The notes beneath the pieces were generated by a model that searched no databases, was not told where the DNA came from, and saw only the letters and a list, made by a program, of their open reading frames with translations. Positions 8,141 through 15,766 of a stretch of 49,775 nt of DNA are shown one piece after another. The DNA is from JAKLKS01 sp964370855 (GTDB lineage: Bacteria > Planctomycetota > JAJSAM01 > JAKLKS01), in contig CAYJMF010000025.1 in assembly GCA_964370855.1 (NCBI GenBank), forward strand, positions 1 to 49,775. Reading direction: 5' to 3'. Both the position numbers and the translations under genes were made by a program. Every line of letters starts with the position of its first letter. Within the stretch, counting starts at the first letter, position 1.

Positions 8141-8668
8141 CTACTCCGTCCTCTCGACGGGCCGCTCGTAGAGCTTCCCGCAGGTCTTGAGGGCGAGGTC
8201 CACGTACCCCTTCGCCGCGGCGCGGAAGGACTTGACCTCCTCGTCCGTCACCTGCCGCACCACCTTCCCGGGCACCCCGAGCACGACGGAGCGGGGAGGG
8301 ACCTGCATCCCCTCGGTGACCACGGCGCCGGCCCCGATGAGGCACTCGTCGCCGATGACCGCCTTCTGGAGGATCACCGCGTTCATCCCGACGAGGCAGC
8401 GGTCCCCGATGCGGAGCCCGTGGAGGATGGCCCCGTGGCCGACGGTGCAGTCGGCGCCGACCACGAGGGGCTCCCCCGGGTCGCAGTGGAGGACGCAGTT
8501 GTCCTGGATGTTGGTCCGGGGGCCGATGGTGATCTTCGCCTCGTCCCCGCGGACGGAGGAGCCGTACCAGACGTTGACGTCCTCGGACAGGTCCACGTCG
8601 CCGGTCACGACGGCCGTCGTCGCCACCCACGCGTCCCGCTCCCGAACGAGCCAGCCGTTGGCCATCAT
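8141..8668 (-). CDS. Gamma-carbonic-anhydrase-like hexapeptide protein
   Basis: 175 residues of left-handed beta-helix. Hexapeptide repeats run from about residue 15 to 140 (VVTGDVDLSEDVNVWYG, ITIGPRTNIQDNCVLHCD, VGADCTVGHGAILHG, IGDRCLVGMNAVI). Three histidines in NCVLHCD and VGHGAILHG occupy the zinc-ligand positions of gamma-class carbonic anhydrases. A C-terminal helix follows (EEVKSFRAAAKGYVDLA). Family members hydrate CO2 or are structural and acyl-carrier-like homologues (YrdA, PaaY), so activity is not certain. The start is ATG 8668 (ATGA overlap with the CPBP gene) or the next codon, ATG 8665, which is better spaced from GGGAGG. Confidence 0.9.
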   Translation of the reverse strand: MMANGWLVRERDAWVATTAVVTGDVDLSEDVNVWYGSSVRGDEAKITIGPRTNIQDNCVLHCDPGEPLVVGADCTVGHGAILHGLRIGDRCLVGMNAVILQKAVIGDECLIGAGAVVTEGMQVPPRSVVLGVPGKVVRQVTDEEVKSFRAAAKGYVDLALKTCGKLYERPVERTE

Positions 8669-9483
8669 CCACCTCCCGTGGTCCCGGAAAGGCGGAGGAG
8701 GAGCATCCCCCCCACCTGCCATGCGTTGTAGCACGCGTGCATCGCGATCGGGGCGCTTAGGCCGCCCGTCCGCCCGCGCAGATCCGCCAGGCAGAGGCCC
8801 AGCAGGAAGGTGACGGGGTAGGCGTCGGGCTCCCCGTGGATGACGGCGAAGAGGCCCGCCGAGAGGAGGGCGGAGAGGGCGGGCCCGAGGAACGCCCGGA
8901 GGCCGGAGTAGAGGAAGCCGCGGAAGAGGACCTCCTCGAAGAGGGGCGCCACGATGACGGCGATGGCGGCCACCAGCAGGAAGGAGGTCCACGGCCCCCC
9001 GATCCCCTCGGTCACCAGGGCCTGGGCCCGCATCCCGCGGCCGGACAGGGAGAGGATCCACTGCTGGAGAAGGACCGTGGCCGTGGCCACGGGGAGGAAG
9101 GCGATCCCGGAGAGGATGCCCGCGGGCGCCGCTCGCCGGATCGCCGCCGGGGCCGCCGGGGCCGGCGAGGGGCCGCCGGCCCGGGGGCGGAGGAGGAACG
9201 CCGCCAGGGCCACGGCGGCGACCTTCGCCCCCCCGTCGAGGAGGAGGGCGTCGTCCTTCGGCAGGGGGCCGCCGCCCAGCGCCGCGATGCCGAAGAGGGT
9301 CAGCAGGGTCGCGCCGGCGAAGAGCCCGAGGGCCTTCACGAGGCCGTCGCGGTCCGCGCAGGGTCCGCCGCGGGGCACCGGGTCGTTCCCCCGGCCCCGG
9401 CGGCGCAGGACGTAGACGATGGCCGGGACGCCGAGGCCGACCTGGACGGCGAACCAGGCGAGTTCCGCGTCGCCGCGGGACAG
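8665..9483 (-). CDS. CPBP-family intramembrane protease (Rce1-like)
   Basis: About 272 residues with seven or so hydrophobic segments. The CPBP motifs are all present: LFEEVLFRGFLYSG (EExxxR), LFAVIHGEPDAYP, and the HxxxN-type AMHACYNAW. Family members are glutamate/metal-type membrane proteases related to CAAX endoprotease Rce1. The only ordinary start is GTG 9378, but the same frame upstream clearly encodes another membrane helix (AWFAVQVGLGVPAIVYVLRR). The nearest possible initiator after the thiG stop is CTG 9483, which has GGGGGAG about 6 nt upstream, so I extend to it. The gene therefore begins 4 nt past the thiG stop, in the same frame. Confidence 0.82.
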   Translation of the reverse strand: MSRGDAELAWFAVQVGLGVPAIVYVLRRRGRGNDPVPRGGPCADRDGLVKALGLFAGATLLTLFGIAALGGGPLPKDDALLLDGGAKVAAVALAAFLLRPRAGGPSPAPAAPAAIRRAAPAGILSGIAFLPVATATVLLQQWILSLSGRGMRAQALVTEGIGGPWTSFLLVAAIAVIVAPLFEEVLFRGFLYSGLRAFLGPALSALLSAGLFAVIHGEPDAYPVTFLLGLCLADLRGRTGGLSAPIAMHACYNAWQVGGMLLLRLSGTTGGG

Positions 9484-9486
9484 GGC

Positions 9487-10320
9487 CTACTCCCCCGGGA
9501 CGCAGCGGGGCGGGGACGGGGCGGGGCCGCCGATGGCGCCCGCCGTCGGGCTCGAGGCGCTCCCCCACTCCCGCCGCGGGATGCGGCCCGCGCCCGCCGC
9601 CAGCCGCCCCGCGATGCAGGCGTGCTTCATGGCGGCGGCCATGGCCACGGGGTCATGCGCCAGGGCGACGCCGCTGTTCATGAGGACCCCGGCCGCGCCG
9701 AGCTCCATGGCGACGGCGGTGTCGCTCGCCGTGCCGACGCCGGCGTCCACGATGATCGGCACCTTCGCCCGCTCGATGATGATGCGGATGTTGCGCGGGT
9801 TGAGGATCCCCTGTCCCGACCCGATGGGCGAGCCGAGGGGCATCACGGAGGCGGCGCCGGCCTCCTCGAGACGCTGCGCCTGGATGGGGTCGTCGCTGGT
9901 GTAGACGAGGACCGTGAAGCCGTCCTTCACGAGGCGCTTCGTCGCCTCCAGCGTCCCCACGGGATCCGGCAGCAGGGACTGCGGATCGGCCAGCACCTCC
10001 ACCTTGATCATGTCCGAGAGATCGAACTCCCGCGCGAGGTGGGCGGTGCGGATCGCGTCCTCGGCGTTGAAGCAGCCGGCGGTGTTGGGGAGGATGGCGT
10101 AGCGGTCGAGGTCCAGCGCGTCGAGGAGGGAGGGCTCGCCGCCCTTGCGCTCCACGTTGGCCCGGCGGACGGCGACGGTGACGCACTCGCAGCCCGAGGC
10201 GTCCAGCGCCCGATTCATCAGGTCCAGGGTCGCGTACTTCCCCGTGCCGAGGAAGAGCCGGCTCCGGAAGGAGTGCTTCCCGATCCGGAGGACCTCCTGC
10301 ACCGCCGTGTCGTCGGCCAT
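9487..10320 (-). CDS. thiG: Thiazole synthase
   Basis: 277 residues, as expected for ThiG. It forms the thiazole phosphate ring of thiamin from deoxyxylulose-5-phosphate, dehydroglycine and the ThiS thiocarboxylate. FRSRLFLGTGKYA at the start, the Schiff-base Lys106 in SDMIKVEVLAD, PLGSPIGSGQGI, and VDAGVGTASD with AMELGAAGVLMNSG are all family signatures. Its ATG overlaps the thiS stop (ATGA), so the two are translationally coupled. Only thiS and thiG of the pathway are here; thiF, thiH/thiO and thiE are not in the window. The C-terminal 25 residues, after ASSPTAGAIGG, are non-conserved and proline-rich. Confidence 0.96.
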   Translation of the reverse strand: MADDTAVQEVLRIGKHSFRSRLFLGTGKYATLDLMNRALDASGCECVTVAVRRANVERKGGEPSLLDALDLDRYAILPNTAGCFNAEDAIRTAHLAREFDLSDMIKVEVLADPQSLLPDPVGTLEATKRLVKDGFTVLVYTSDDPIQAQRLEEAGAASVMPLGSPIGSGQGILNPRNIRIIIERAKVPIIVDAGVGTASDTAVAMELGAAGVLMNSGVALAHDPVAMAAAMKHACIAGRLAAGAGRIPRREWGSASSPTAGAIGGPAPSPPRCVPGE

Positions 10321-10520
10321 CAGCCGCCTCCCACCATGGTCACCACCTCGACCCGGTCCCCCGCCGCCAGCGCGCGCTCGCCGTGGCGGGCCTTCGGGAG
10401 GACCTCCCGGTTGAGCTCCACGGCGCAGCGCCGCCGGTCGATGCCGGCCTCCTCGAGGAGGGCGAGCACCGTGGTCCCCTCGGGGACCTCCCGCTCCGCG
10501 CCGTTGAGGACGACCTTCAC
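10320..10520 (-). CDS. thiS: Sulfur carrier protein ThiS
   Basis: A 66-residue ubiquitin-fold protein (KVVLNGAEREVPEGTTVLAL at the N-terminus, AAGDRVEVVTMVGGG at the C-terminus). The terminal GlyGly is the site that is adenylated and converted to the thiocarboxylate that donates sulfur to ThiG. The GTG start follows AGAAGGGGAA and overlaps the stop of the HPS-RraA gene (GTGA). Its own TGA overlaps the thiG ATG. Confidence 0.95.
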   Translation of the reverse strand: MKVVLNGAEREVPEGTTVLALLEEAGIDRRRCAVELNREVLPKARHGERALAAGDRVEVVTMVGGG

Positions 10521-11806
10521 TTCCCCTTCTCCCACTTGTAGAGCTCCACGACCTGGTTCAGCGTCCGGCCCTCGACGTCGATCTCGTGGCGGACGCGGAT
10601 CTCCTTCTCGAGGCAGTCCATGGCCCGGTTGGCCATCTCCACGGCCCGCTCCCGGGGGAGGACGACGACGCCGTCGTCGTCGCCGACGATCCAGTCCCCG
10701 GGCCGGACGATCTGGCCGCCGACGCGGACGGCGATGCCGATCTCGCCGAAGCCCTTGGGCTCGCCGGCGTGGCTCACGACGTGGCGCGCGAAGGCGGGGA
10801 AGCCGAGGCGGCGGATCTCGACGGTGTCGCGGATGGCGCCGTCGATGACGACGCCGGCGATCTTCCTCTGCATGCAGGAGTGGGTGGCGAGTTCCCCCCA
10901 GAGGGCCGGGGGGACGCCGCCGGCGTCGATGACGAGGACCGAGCCCGGGGGCGCGAGATCGATGGCCTCCACGGGCTTGGCCCAGTCGCCGGGGGCGGCG
11001 CGCACGGTGAAGGCGGGGCCGACGCACTTCGCCCCCTGCACGACGGAGCGGATGCCGTCGAGGCAGGGCTGGCGGTGGAAGCCGTCGGAGATGTTCGGCG
11101 TGGAGACGGCCTCGAGGATGCCGCGGATGGCGTCGCCCTTGGCGCGCTTGAACATGTCGCCGGCGACCTTCTCGCCGGTCTCCATGGCCCTCTTCACGGC
11201 CTTCGCGGCGGCGGTCCCGTCGGCGGCCTTGGAGAGGAACCCCCCCACGATGACGACGGAGGCGCCGGCCTTGACGGCCTCTCCCGCGGTCTCGGCGGTG
11301 ATGCCGCCGGCGACGGCGACGGGAATGGAGACCGCCTTCGCCACGGCGCGGAGGCGCTCGAAGGGATCGAGGCCCTCCATCTGCTCGTCGATGGGGCAGT
11401 GGACGCCGACGACGTCCACGCCCAGCGCCTCGACCTCCTTCGCCCGGGCCGCCGGGTCGGGGTGGCCGAGGAGGTCGGCGTAGACCTGGATGCCGTAGTT
11501 GCGCCCCGTCTCGACGCACTCGCGGAGGGTGGCGTCGGAGGCGACGGCGAGCACCGTGGCCATGGTGGCCCCGGCCTTGGCCGCGGTCTCGAACTCGGCC
11601 CGGCCGGCGTCCATGGTCTTGGAGTCGCAGACGAGGGGGAGTCCGGGGAACTCCCTGCGGAGCGCGCGGACGGCGTCGAGCCCCGCGGCCTTGAGCAGCG
11701 GGGTGCCGACCTCGAGGATGTCGGCCCCGCCGGCCACGGCCTCCCGGGCGCACTTGAGCGCGCGGGCGATGTCCACGAAGTCGAGGGCGGCCTGGAGTTT
11801 CGCCAT
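10517..11806 (-). CDS. Hexulose-6-phosphate synthase / RraA-like fusion
   Basis: 429 residues in two domains. Residues 1-210 are a hexulose-6-phosphate synthase of the OMP-decarboxylase/KGPDC superfamily: LQAALDFVDIARAL, the DxKxxD active-site motif as DSKTMDAG (Asp61, Lys63, Asp66), VVGVHCPIDEQ, and VAVAGGITAET. It would condense formaldehyde with ribulose-5-phosphate, or run in reverse to supply pentose phosphate. Residues 220-400 are RraA-like (KCVGPAFTVRA, VLVIDAGGVPPALWGELAT, GVVIDGAIRDTVEIR, GDWIVGDDDGVVVLP), a fold shared with HMG/CHA aldolases. The same fusion is known in archaea. No hexulose isomerase is nearby. It heads the overlapping run into thiS. The ATG at 11806 has no strong ribosome site. 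Confidence 0.9.
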   Translation of the reverse strand: MAKLQAALDFVDIARALKCAREAVAGGADILEVGTPLLKAAGLDAVRALRREFPGLPLVCDSKTMDAGRAEFETAAKAGATMATVLAVASDATLRECVETGRNYGIQVYADLLGHPDPAARAKEVEALGVDVVGVHCPIDEQMEGLDPFERLRAVAKAVSIPVAVAGGITAETAGEAVKAGASVVIVGGFLSKAADGTAAAKAVKRAMETGEKVAGDMFKRAKGDAIRGILEAVSTPNISDGFHRQPCLDGIRSVVQGAKCVGPAFTVRAAPGDWAKPVEAIDLAPPGSVLVIDAGGVPPALWGELATHSCMQRKIAGVVIDGAIRDTVEIRRLGFPAFARHVVSHAGEPKGFGEIGIAVRVGGQIVRPGDWIVGDDDGVVVLPRERAVEMANRAMDCLEKEIRVRHEIDVEGRTLNQVVELYKWEKGK

Positions 11807-11859
11807 GGGGGAGAGGTTAATCGGTGGACGGGGATCGGGGTTCAATTCCGGTGCGGGCG

Positions 11860-12972
11860 TCACTTCCCCGCGGCGGTCCCGCGGATCCTCTCCGCCCTTT
11901 CGCCCCAGACCACTTGCCCGTCGGGTACCCGTTCCCCGACGATCTTCCCGTCGTCCCAACCATGAAGGAGCAGGGTCCCGTTCTCGAAGAGGCGAAGCCC
12001 GTGCTGCGGGTTGCCGCCAAGAGGCCAGCCGTGGTACCCGCCCTCGGACGGGCAGTACCCCATCCCCCCGCAGGACTTCCCGAAGTAGAGGTGCCCCGCG
12101 ACGGGGTCGAAGGCCAGGGAGACGGCGCCGGGCGCCTTGCCGTGAAAGAGCCGGGTGCGCCGGGGCCCCTTCCCGGGGGGGATCTCGAAGACCTGCATCG
12201 AGGGGTAGCAGAGCGAGTGGGCCACCACGGCGTGGCGGTCTCCGGAGGCGACGGTGATGGCGGTGACCGGCGGCGTATCTCCGTGGAGGGGAAGGAGCCG
12301 GGGCCCTGCCAGGTCATCGGCACGGAGCCAGGCCCAGTCTCCTCCCTCCCCTCCCGCGAGCACACCCTCCGCGGCGGCGGCCATGGCGGTGATCCTCCAG
12401 GGCAGCGGCGCGGAGAGGGCGAGCCGTCCATCGAGGCCGAAGCACCCCACCCGGTGATCGGCGAGGGCGACATGGACCGGTTCCCCCGGCCCGAGGTGGG
12501 AGAGGAGGCGGGCCCCGGCGAGGCGCGGATCCCGCAGGAGGACGCGCGGCGGCGCCGTCCCCGTCCACTCCCGCAGCTCCTCCCCCGCCACGGCCACGGT
12601 GCGGCCCTCGACGGAGGCCGCGGGAAGCCCGGCGAGGAGGGTGGTGGGATCGTGGTAGGGTCCCGCTGCCGGCCGTGCGTCGTGCGGGTGCGTGTACCGG
12701 ATCGCCCACGCCTTCGCCCCGGTGTCGATGTTCCCCCGCACCTTTCCGTCGGACAACGCCACGAAGTCCACCCGCCCCCCGGCGCGCACCACCGCCGCCT
12801 CCGTCCCGTCCCGGCCCGCGGCGATGGCGAGCACCGCCTCCGGACCCGGGGGCGGTTCGGGGACGCCGACGGGGCAGGGGCCGCAGGGGGGCCCGTAGTC
12901 CCTGGTGGCAAGCCACCATCCGGCTCCCGCCAGAAGAACGGCCGCCGCGGCCACGAGGGTCCATCGTTTCAT
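11860..12972 (-). CDS. Exported beta-propeller-like protein, paralogue A
   Basis: 370 residues. A basic start and hydrophobic segment (MKRWTLVAAAAVLLAGAGWW) give a signal anchor, followed by a cysteine pair in GPPCGPCPVG. The remainder is a series of beta-rich units with Gly/Asp turns (EAVLAIAAGRDGTEAAVVRA, DTPPVTAITVASGDRHAVVA, GAVSLAFDPVAGHLYFG), typical of WD40/PQQ-like propellers, although no specific family is recognised. It is the downstream copy of a tandem pair with the gene at 13065-14159. The first about 95 residues are nearly identical between copies and the rest is diverged. Probably periplasmic. Confidence 0.75.
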   Translation of the reverse strand: MKRWTLVAAAAVLLAGAGWWLATRDYGPPCGPCPVGVPEPPPGPEAVLAIAAGRDGTEAAVVRAGGRVDFVALSDGKVRGNIDTGAKAWAIRYTHPHDARPAAGPYHDPTTLLAGLPAASVEGRTVAVAGEELREWTGTAPPRVLLRDPRLAGARLLSHLGPGEPVHVALADHRVGCFGLDGRLALSAPLPWRITAMAAAAEGVLAGGEGGDWAWLRADDLAGPRLLPLHGDTPPVTAITVASGDRHAVVAHSLCYPSMQVFEIPPGKGPRRTRLFHGKAPGAVSLAFDPVAGHLYFGKSCGGMGYCPSEGGYHGWPLGGNPQHGLRLFENGTLLLHGWDDGKIVGERVPDGQVVWGERAERIRGTAAGK

Positions 12973-12996
12973 GGCGGACACCCTAACGGAGGAAAG

Positions 12997-13012
12997 CCCG
13001 CCCGTCGGCGGG
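12997..13012 (-). terminator. Hairpin between the tandem paralogues
   Basis: A 6-bp stem, CCCGCC/GGCGGG, with a 4-nt loop lies in the 92-bp gap between the two minus-strand paralogues. It could attenuate read-through from the upstream copy. There is no T tract, so support is modest. Confidence 0.3.
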
Positions 13013-13064
13013 TCCGCGGGCCTCATCTCGGAGCCAGGCACCGAGTTGCGCGGCACCGACGGCG

Positions 13065-14159
13065 TCACTTCACTCGGGAAGGATAGGTCCCCCACCGGGG
13101 CTTCCCTTCCGGAACGGACTCCGCCATGAGGGTCCCGTCCTCCCATCCGTGAACGAGGAGGTCCCCTCCCTCAAGAAGCGCGAGCCCGCGCTGGGGGTTC
13201 CCTCCGAGCGGAAATCCCTGATATCCCCAATCGCCGCTGGTCCCGGTCCCCCCGGAGGGCATGCCGAGATGGAGTCGCCCCTCCCCCGGATCGAATGCGA
13301 GGGAGATCGGACCCGGCGGCTTGGCGACGAAGGTGCGGCCCCGGGTCGGGGAACGGAATCCGGAGAGGCTGTACTCCGCCAGGTCGGTCAGGCACATCCC
13401 GTGGGATAGGACCGCGCTCCTCCCGTCTTCGGCGACGGTGATGGCCAGCACGGGAGGCGTCCACCGGTGGAGGGGGACCTGCCGGACATCCTCCGGATCC
13501 TCTTCGGAGACGAGGTGCCAGGAGGGGGACTCCCCGCCCGCCAGGACCGCGCCCTCCGCGGCGGCGAGGCAGGTGAGAGAGCCGGGAAGGGGAGCGGAGA
13601 ACGCGACGCCGCCCCCGGGGTCCATGCGCGCGATGCGCCCGTCGGCCAGGGCGACGTGGACCGCCGATCCGGGACCGCGGTGCGCGGCGAGGCGGGCGCC
13701 GGCGAAGGCGGGGTTCCGGGCCAGCACCTCCGCCTTCCCGATGCCGTTCCATTGGAGGAGTTCAGCACCATTCACGGCCACGGTCCGTCCGCCGACGGAA
13801 GCTGCGGGGATTCCGGCCAGAAGCGTGTTCTCGTCGTGCCGGAACTCGAAACCCGGCGGCATCTCCCCCGCGTGGGGATACCGCACCGCCCACGCCTTCG
13901 CCCCGGTGTCGATGTTCCCCCGCACCTTTCCGTCGGACAACGCCACGAAGTCCACGCGGCCCCCGGCGCGCACGACCGCCGCCTCCGTCCCGTCCCGGCC
14001 CGCGGCGATCGCGAGCACCGCCTCCGGACCCGGCGGCGGTTCGAGAACGCCGACGGGGCAGGGGCCGCAGGGGGGACCGGAGTCCCTGGTGGCGAGCCAC
14101 CATCCGGCTCCCGCCAGAAGAACGGCCGCCGCGGCGGCCACGAGGGTCCATCGTTTCAT
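13065..14159 (-). CDS. Exported beta-propeller-like protein, paralogue B
   Basis: 364 residues with the same layout as paralogue A: signal anchor (MKRWTLVAAAAAVLLAGAGW), CGPCPVG cysteine pair, then propeller-like strands (PVLAITVAEDGRSAVLSHG, GPISLAFDPGEGRLHLG, GYQGFPLGGNPQRGLALLEG). From about residue 96 it differs from A at many positions but keeps the same repeat register and ending (LLVHGWEDGTL versus LLLHGWDDGKI). The near-identity of the first 290 bp, including synonymous sites, against much lower similarity beyond it points to recent gene conversion or partial duplication. The function is unknown. Confidence 0.75.
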   Translation of the reverse strand: MKRWTLVAAAAAVLLAGAGWWLATRDSGPPCGPCPVGVLEPPPGPEAVLAIAAGRDGTEAAVVRAGGRVDFVALSDGKVRGNIDTGAKAWAVRYPHAGEMPPGFEFRHDENTLLAGIPAASVGGRTVAVNGAELLQWNGIGKAEVLARNPAFAGARLAAHRGPGSAVHVALADGRIARMDPGGGVAFSAPLPGSLTCLAAAEGAVLAGGESPSWHLVSEEDPEDVRQVPLHRWTPPVLAITVAEDGRSAVLSHGMCLTDLAEYSLSGFRSPTRGRTFVAKPPGPISLAFDPGEGRLHLGMPSGGTGTSGDWGYQGFPLGGNPQRGLALLEGGDLLVHGWEDGTLMAESVPEGKPRWGTYPSRVK

Positions 14160-14237
14160 GGCGAACACCCTAACGGGCGGGAGGGGCGACCTCCCGATCC
14201 GAACCCCCGCACCCCGGGGCCGTTCTCCCGGCTTAGG

Positions 14238-15143
14238 ATGACCTCCGTGCGAACCCACCTCGGCTCCGCCGTCATCGTCACTCTCGCCGTCGGCGCCGTC
14301 GCCGTCGCCCTCGCCCTCGGCGTCGCGCCGCCGCCCCGCGCCGACCGGGTGCGGCCCCTCGGCCACCTCTTCGAAGCGCACCCCGCCGCGGGGGAAGGCG
14401 CGCTCCCGCCGGAACTCGCGGACCTCCGGCTCCGGGTGACAAGCGTCCGCCGCGGGAAGACGAAGGACACCCCGGGGTGGACCTGGCTCGACGGACGCAT
14501 CGAGACTTCCGATGGCCCGCTCCCCCTCCCGCCCCCCTTCTTCGCGCGGACGGCGGTGGCGGGGCGCGCGGTGTTCGCCTCCGAAACCCCGATCCCGCTG
14601 CGGGGCCGCCTCGACTTCGACGGGCTCACCGGCGCCTTCGCCATCCACTGCGGGACGGCGGCCGCCGAGCCGCGCCTCGGGGAGCTGGATCTCACCGTGG
14701 AGGGCCTCGTCGGCGGCTGGAGGACGGAGCGGGTCACCCTCCTCCAGGGGGAGTCCTTCGACCGGGACTTCGGCCCCTTCCGGCTCTCCGTCGGCCCCTC
14801 CCCCATCGACGCCGACCGCCAGCTCGACGGGACCTTCCACCACGACCTCGTCCCCGCGGCGGACGATCCGTGGAAACCGTTCCACGACCGGTTCCCCTTC
14901 GCCGGCTCCTCCCTCGTGGAGGCCCGGGACGCCGGCGGCCCCCTCCTGCGCATGGGCGGGGCCATCCACGAGTGCGGCGCGACGGAGTTCACCTGCTGGT
15001 GGGTGGACGACCGCCGCATCCGGAGGATCCGCTGGCCCGTCGTTGTCTCCGTCCACCTCCCCCGGGACCCGGCCGGGATGCGGGAGGAGCGGGTCCGCTT
15101 CGTGATCCGGGACGTGCCCCTGGACGTGCTCCCGGTGGATTAG
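14238..15143 (+). CDS. Unknown membrane-anchored protein
   Basis: 301 residues. Residues 8-30 form one hydrophobic segment (SAVIVTLAVGAVAVALALGV), so the protein is anchored or exported. The rest is beta-rich with no motif I recognise, rich in Pro and Asp, and has two nearby cysteines in IHECGATEFTCWW. The ATG at 14238 lacks a clear ribosome site, and a GTG three codons later is an alternative. It is divergent from paralogue B (78-bp gap) and convergent with the DUF4276 gene; the two stop codons overlap at 15140-15143. The codon pattern is normal for the window. Confidence 0.65.
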   Translation: MTSVRTHLGSAVIVTLAVGAVAVALALGVAPPPRADRVRPLGHLFEAHPAAGEGALPPELADLRLRVTSVRRGKTKDTPGWTWLDGRIETSDGPLPLPPPFFARTAVAGRAVFASETPIPLRGRLDFDGLTGAFAIHCGTAAAEPRLGELDLTVEGLVGGWRTERVTLLQGESFDRDFGPFRLSVGPSPIDADRQLDGTFHHDLVPAADDPWKPFHDRFPFAGSSLVEARDAGGPLLRMGGAIHECGATEFTCWWVDDRRIRRIRWPVVVSVHLPRDPAGMREERVRFVIRDVPLDVLPVD

Positions 15144-15766
15144 CTCCCCGTCCAGCCCTCCGGCGGCCAGGCCGGGAGCGCCACTCCCCCCGCCGCGACC
15201 AGCGTCCCGAAGGCCCTGACCATCCGGCGGAAGGAGCGCGAGGAGCGGTGGGCCGACCCCATGTCGAAGCGCGCGGCGAGCTTCGGCTGATCCACGGTCT
15301 CCGCGTACCCGGCGTCGGGCTCCATCCGGTCCTCGAGCGCGGCCTTCGCCCCGCGCGGTTCCTCGGGGTCCGGATGTTCCGCGGCGTCCCGGCGGATTCC
15401 GCCCACCCCGCGAAGGGACGGGATGGCGGCGAGGAACCACGCCTCGAACTCGTGGTGGGGAAGGACGACCTCGCACGGGATCGGATCCGCCTCCTCGCGG
15501 GCCCAGTCGGTGAGGCGGGGAGCGAGTTCCTTCGGGCAGGCCCTGTCGCCGTCGAGGACGATCAGGATGGCGTCGCAATCGGGCTGGCGCCGGGCGAGGC
15601 GCACGGCCGTCCGGATCCCGTCCCGGGTGACCAGCCGCGTCGCCTTCTGCCGGAACGGCCGCGCGACCTCGACATCGAAAGCCCGGGCCTCGTCCCGCAG
15701 ACGCCGGAGGAGGACACCGACCGCCTCGACGTCCCCGTGGCCCTCGACGATGGGCTGGATCGTCAT
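15140..15766 (-). CDS. DUF4276-family Toprim-fold protein
   Basis: 208 residues. The N-terminus shows the two Toprim motifs: IVEGHGD (Glu8, Asp12) and ILIVLDGDRACP (Asp72, Asp74), the acidic metal-binding set of topoisomerase/primase/OLD-type nucleases. EVVLPHHEFEAWFLAA (near residue 100) is characteristic of DUF4276. Its ATG overlaps the stop of the AAA ATPase gene (ATGA), so the two are made together. ATPase plus Toprim pairs (OLD, Gabija, PARIS) are anti-phage nucleases or toxins, which makes this a candidate effector. The specific function of DUF4276 is not established. The stop overlaps that of the convergent gene. Confidence 0.82.
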   Translation of the reverse strand: MTIQPIVEGHGDVEAVGVLLRRLRDEARAFDVEVARPFRQKATRLVTRDGIRTAVRLARRQPDCDAILIVLDGDRACPKELAPRLTDWAREEADPIPCEVVLPHHEFEAWFLAAIPSLRGVGGIRRDAAEHPDPEEPRGAKAALEDRMEPDAGYAETVDQPKLAARFDMGSAHRSSRSFRRMVRAFGTLVAAGGVALPAWPPEGWTGS

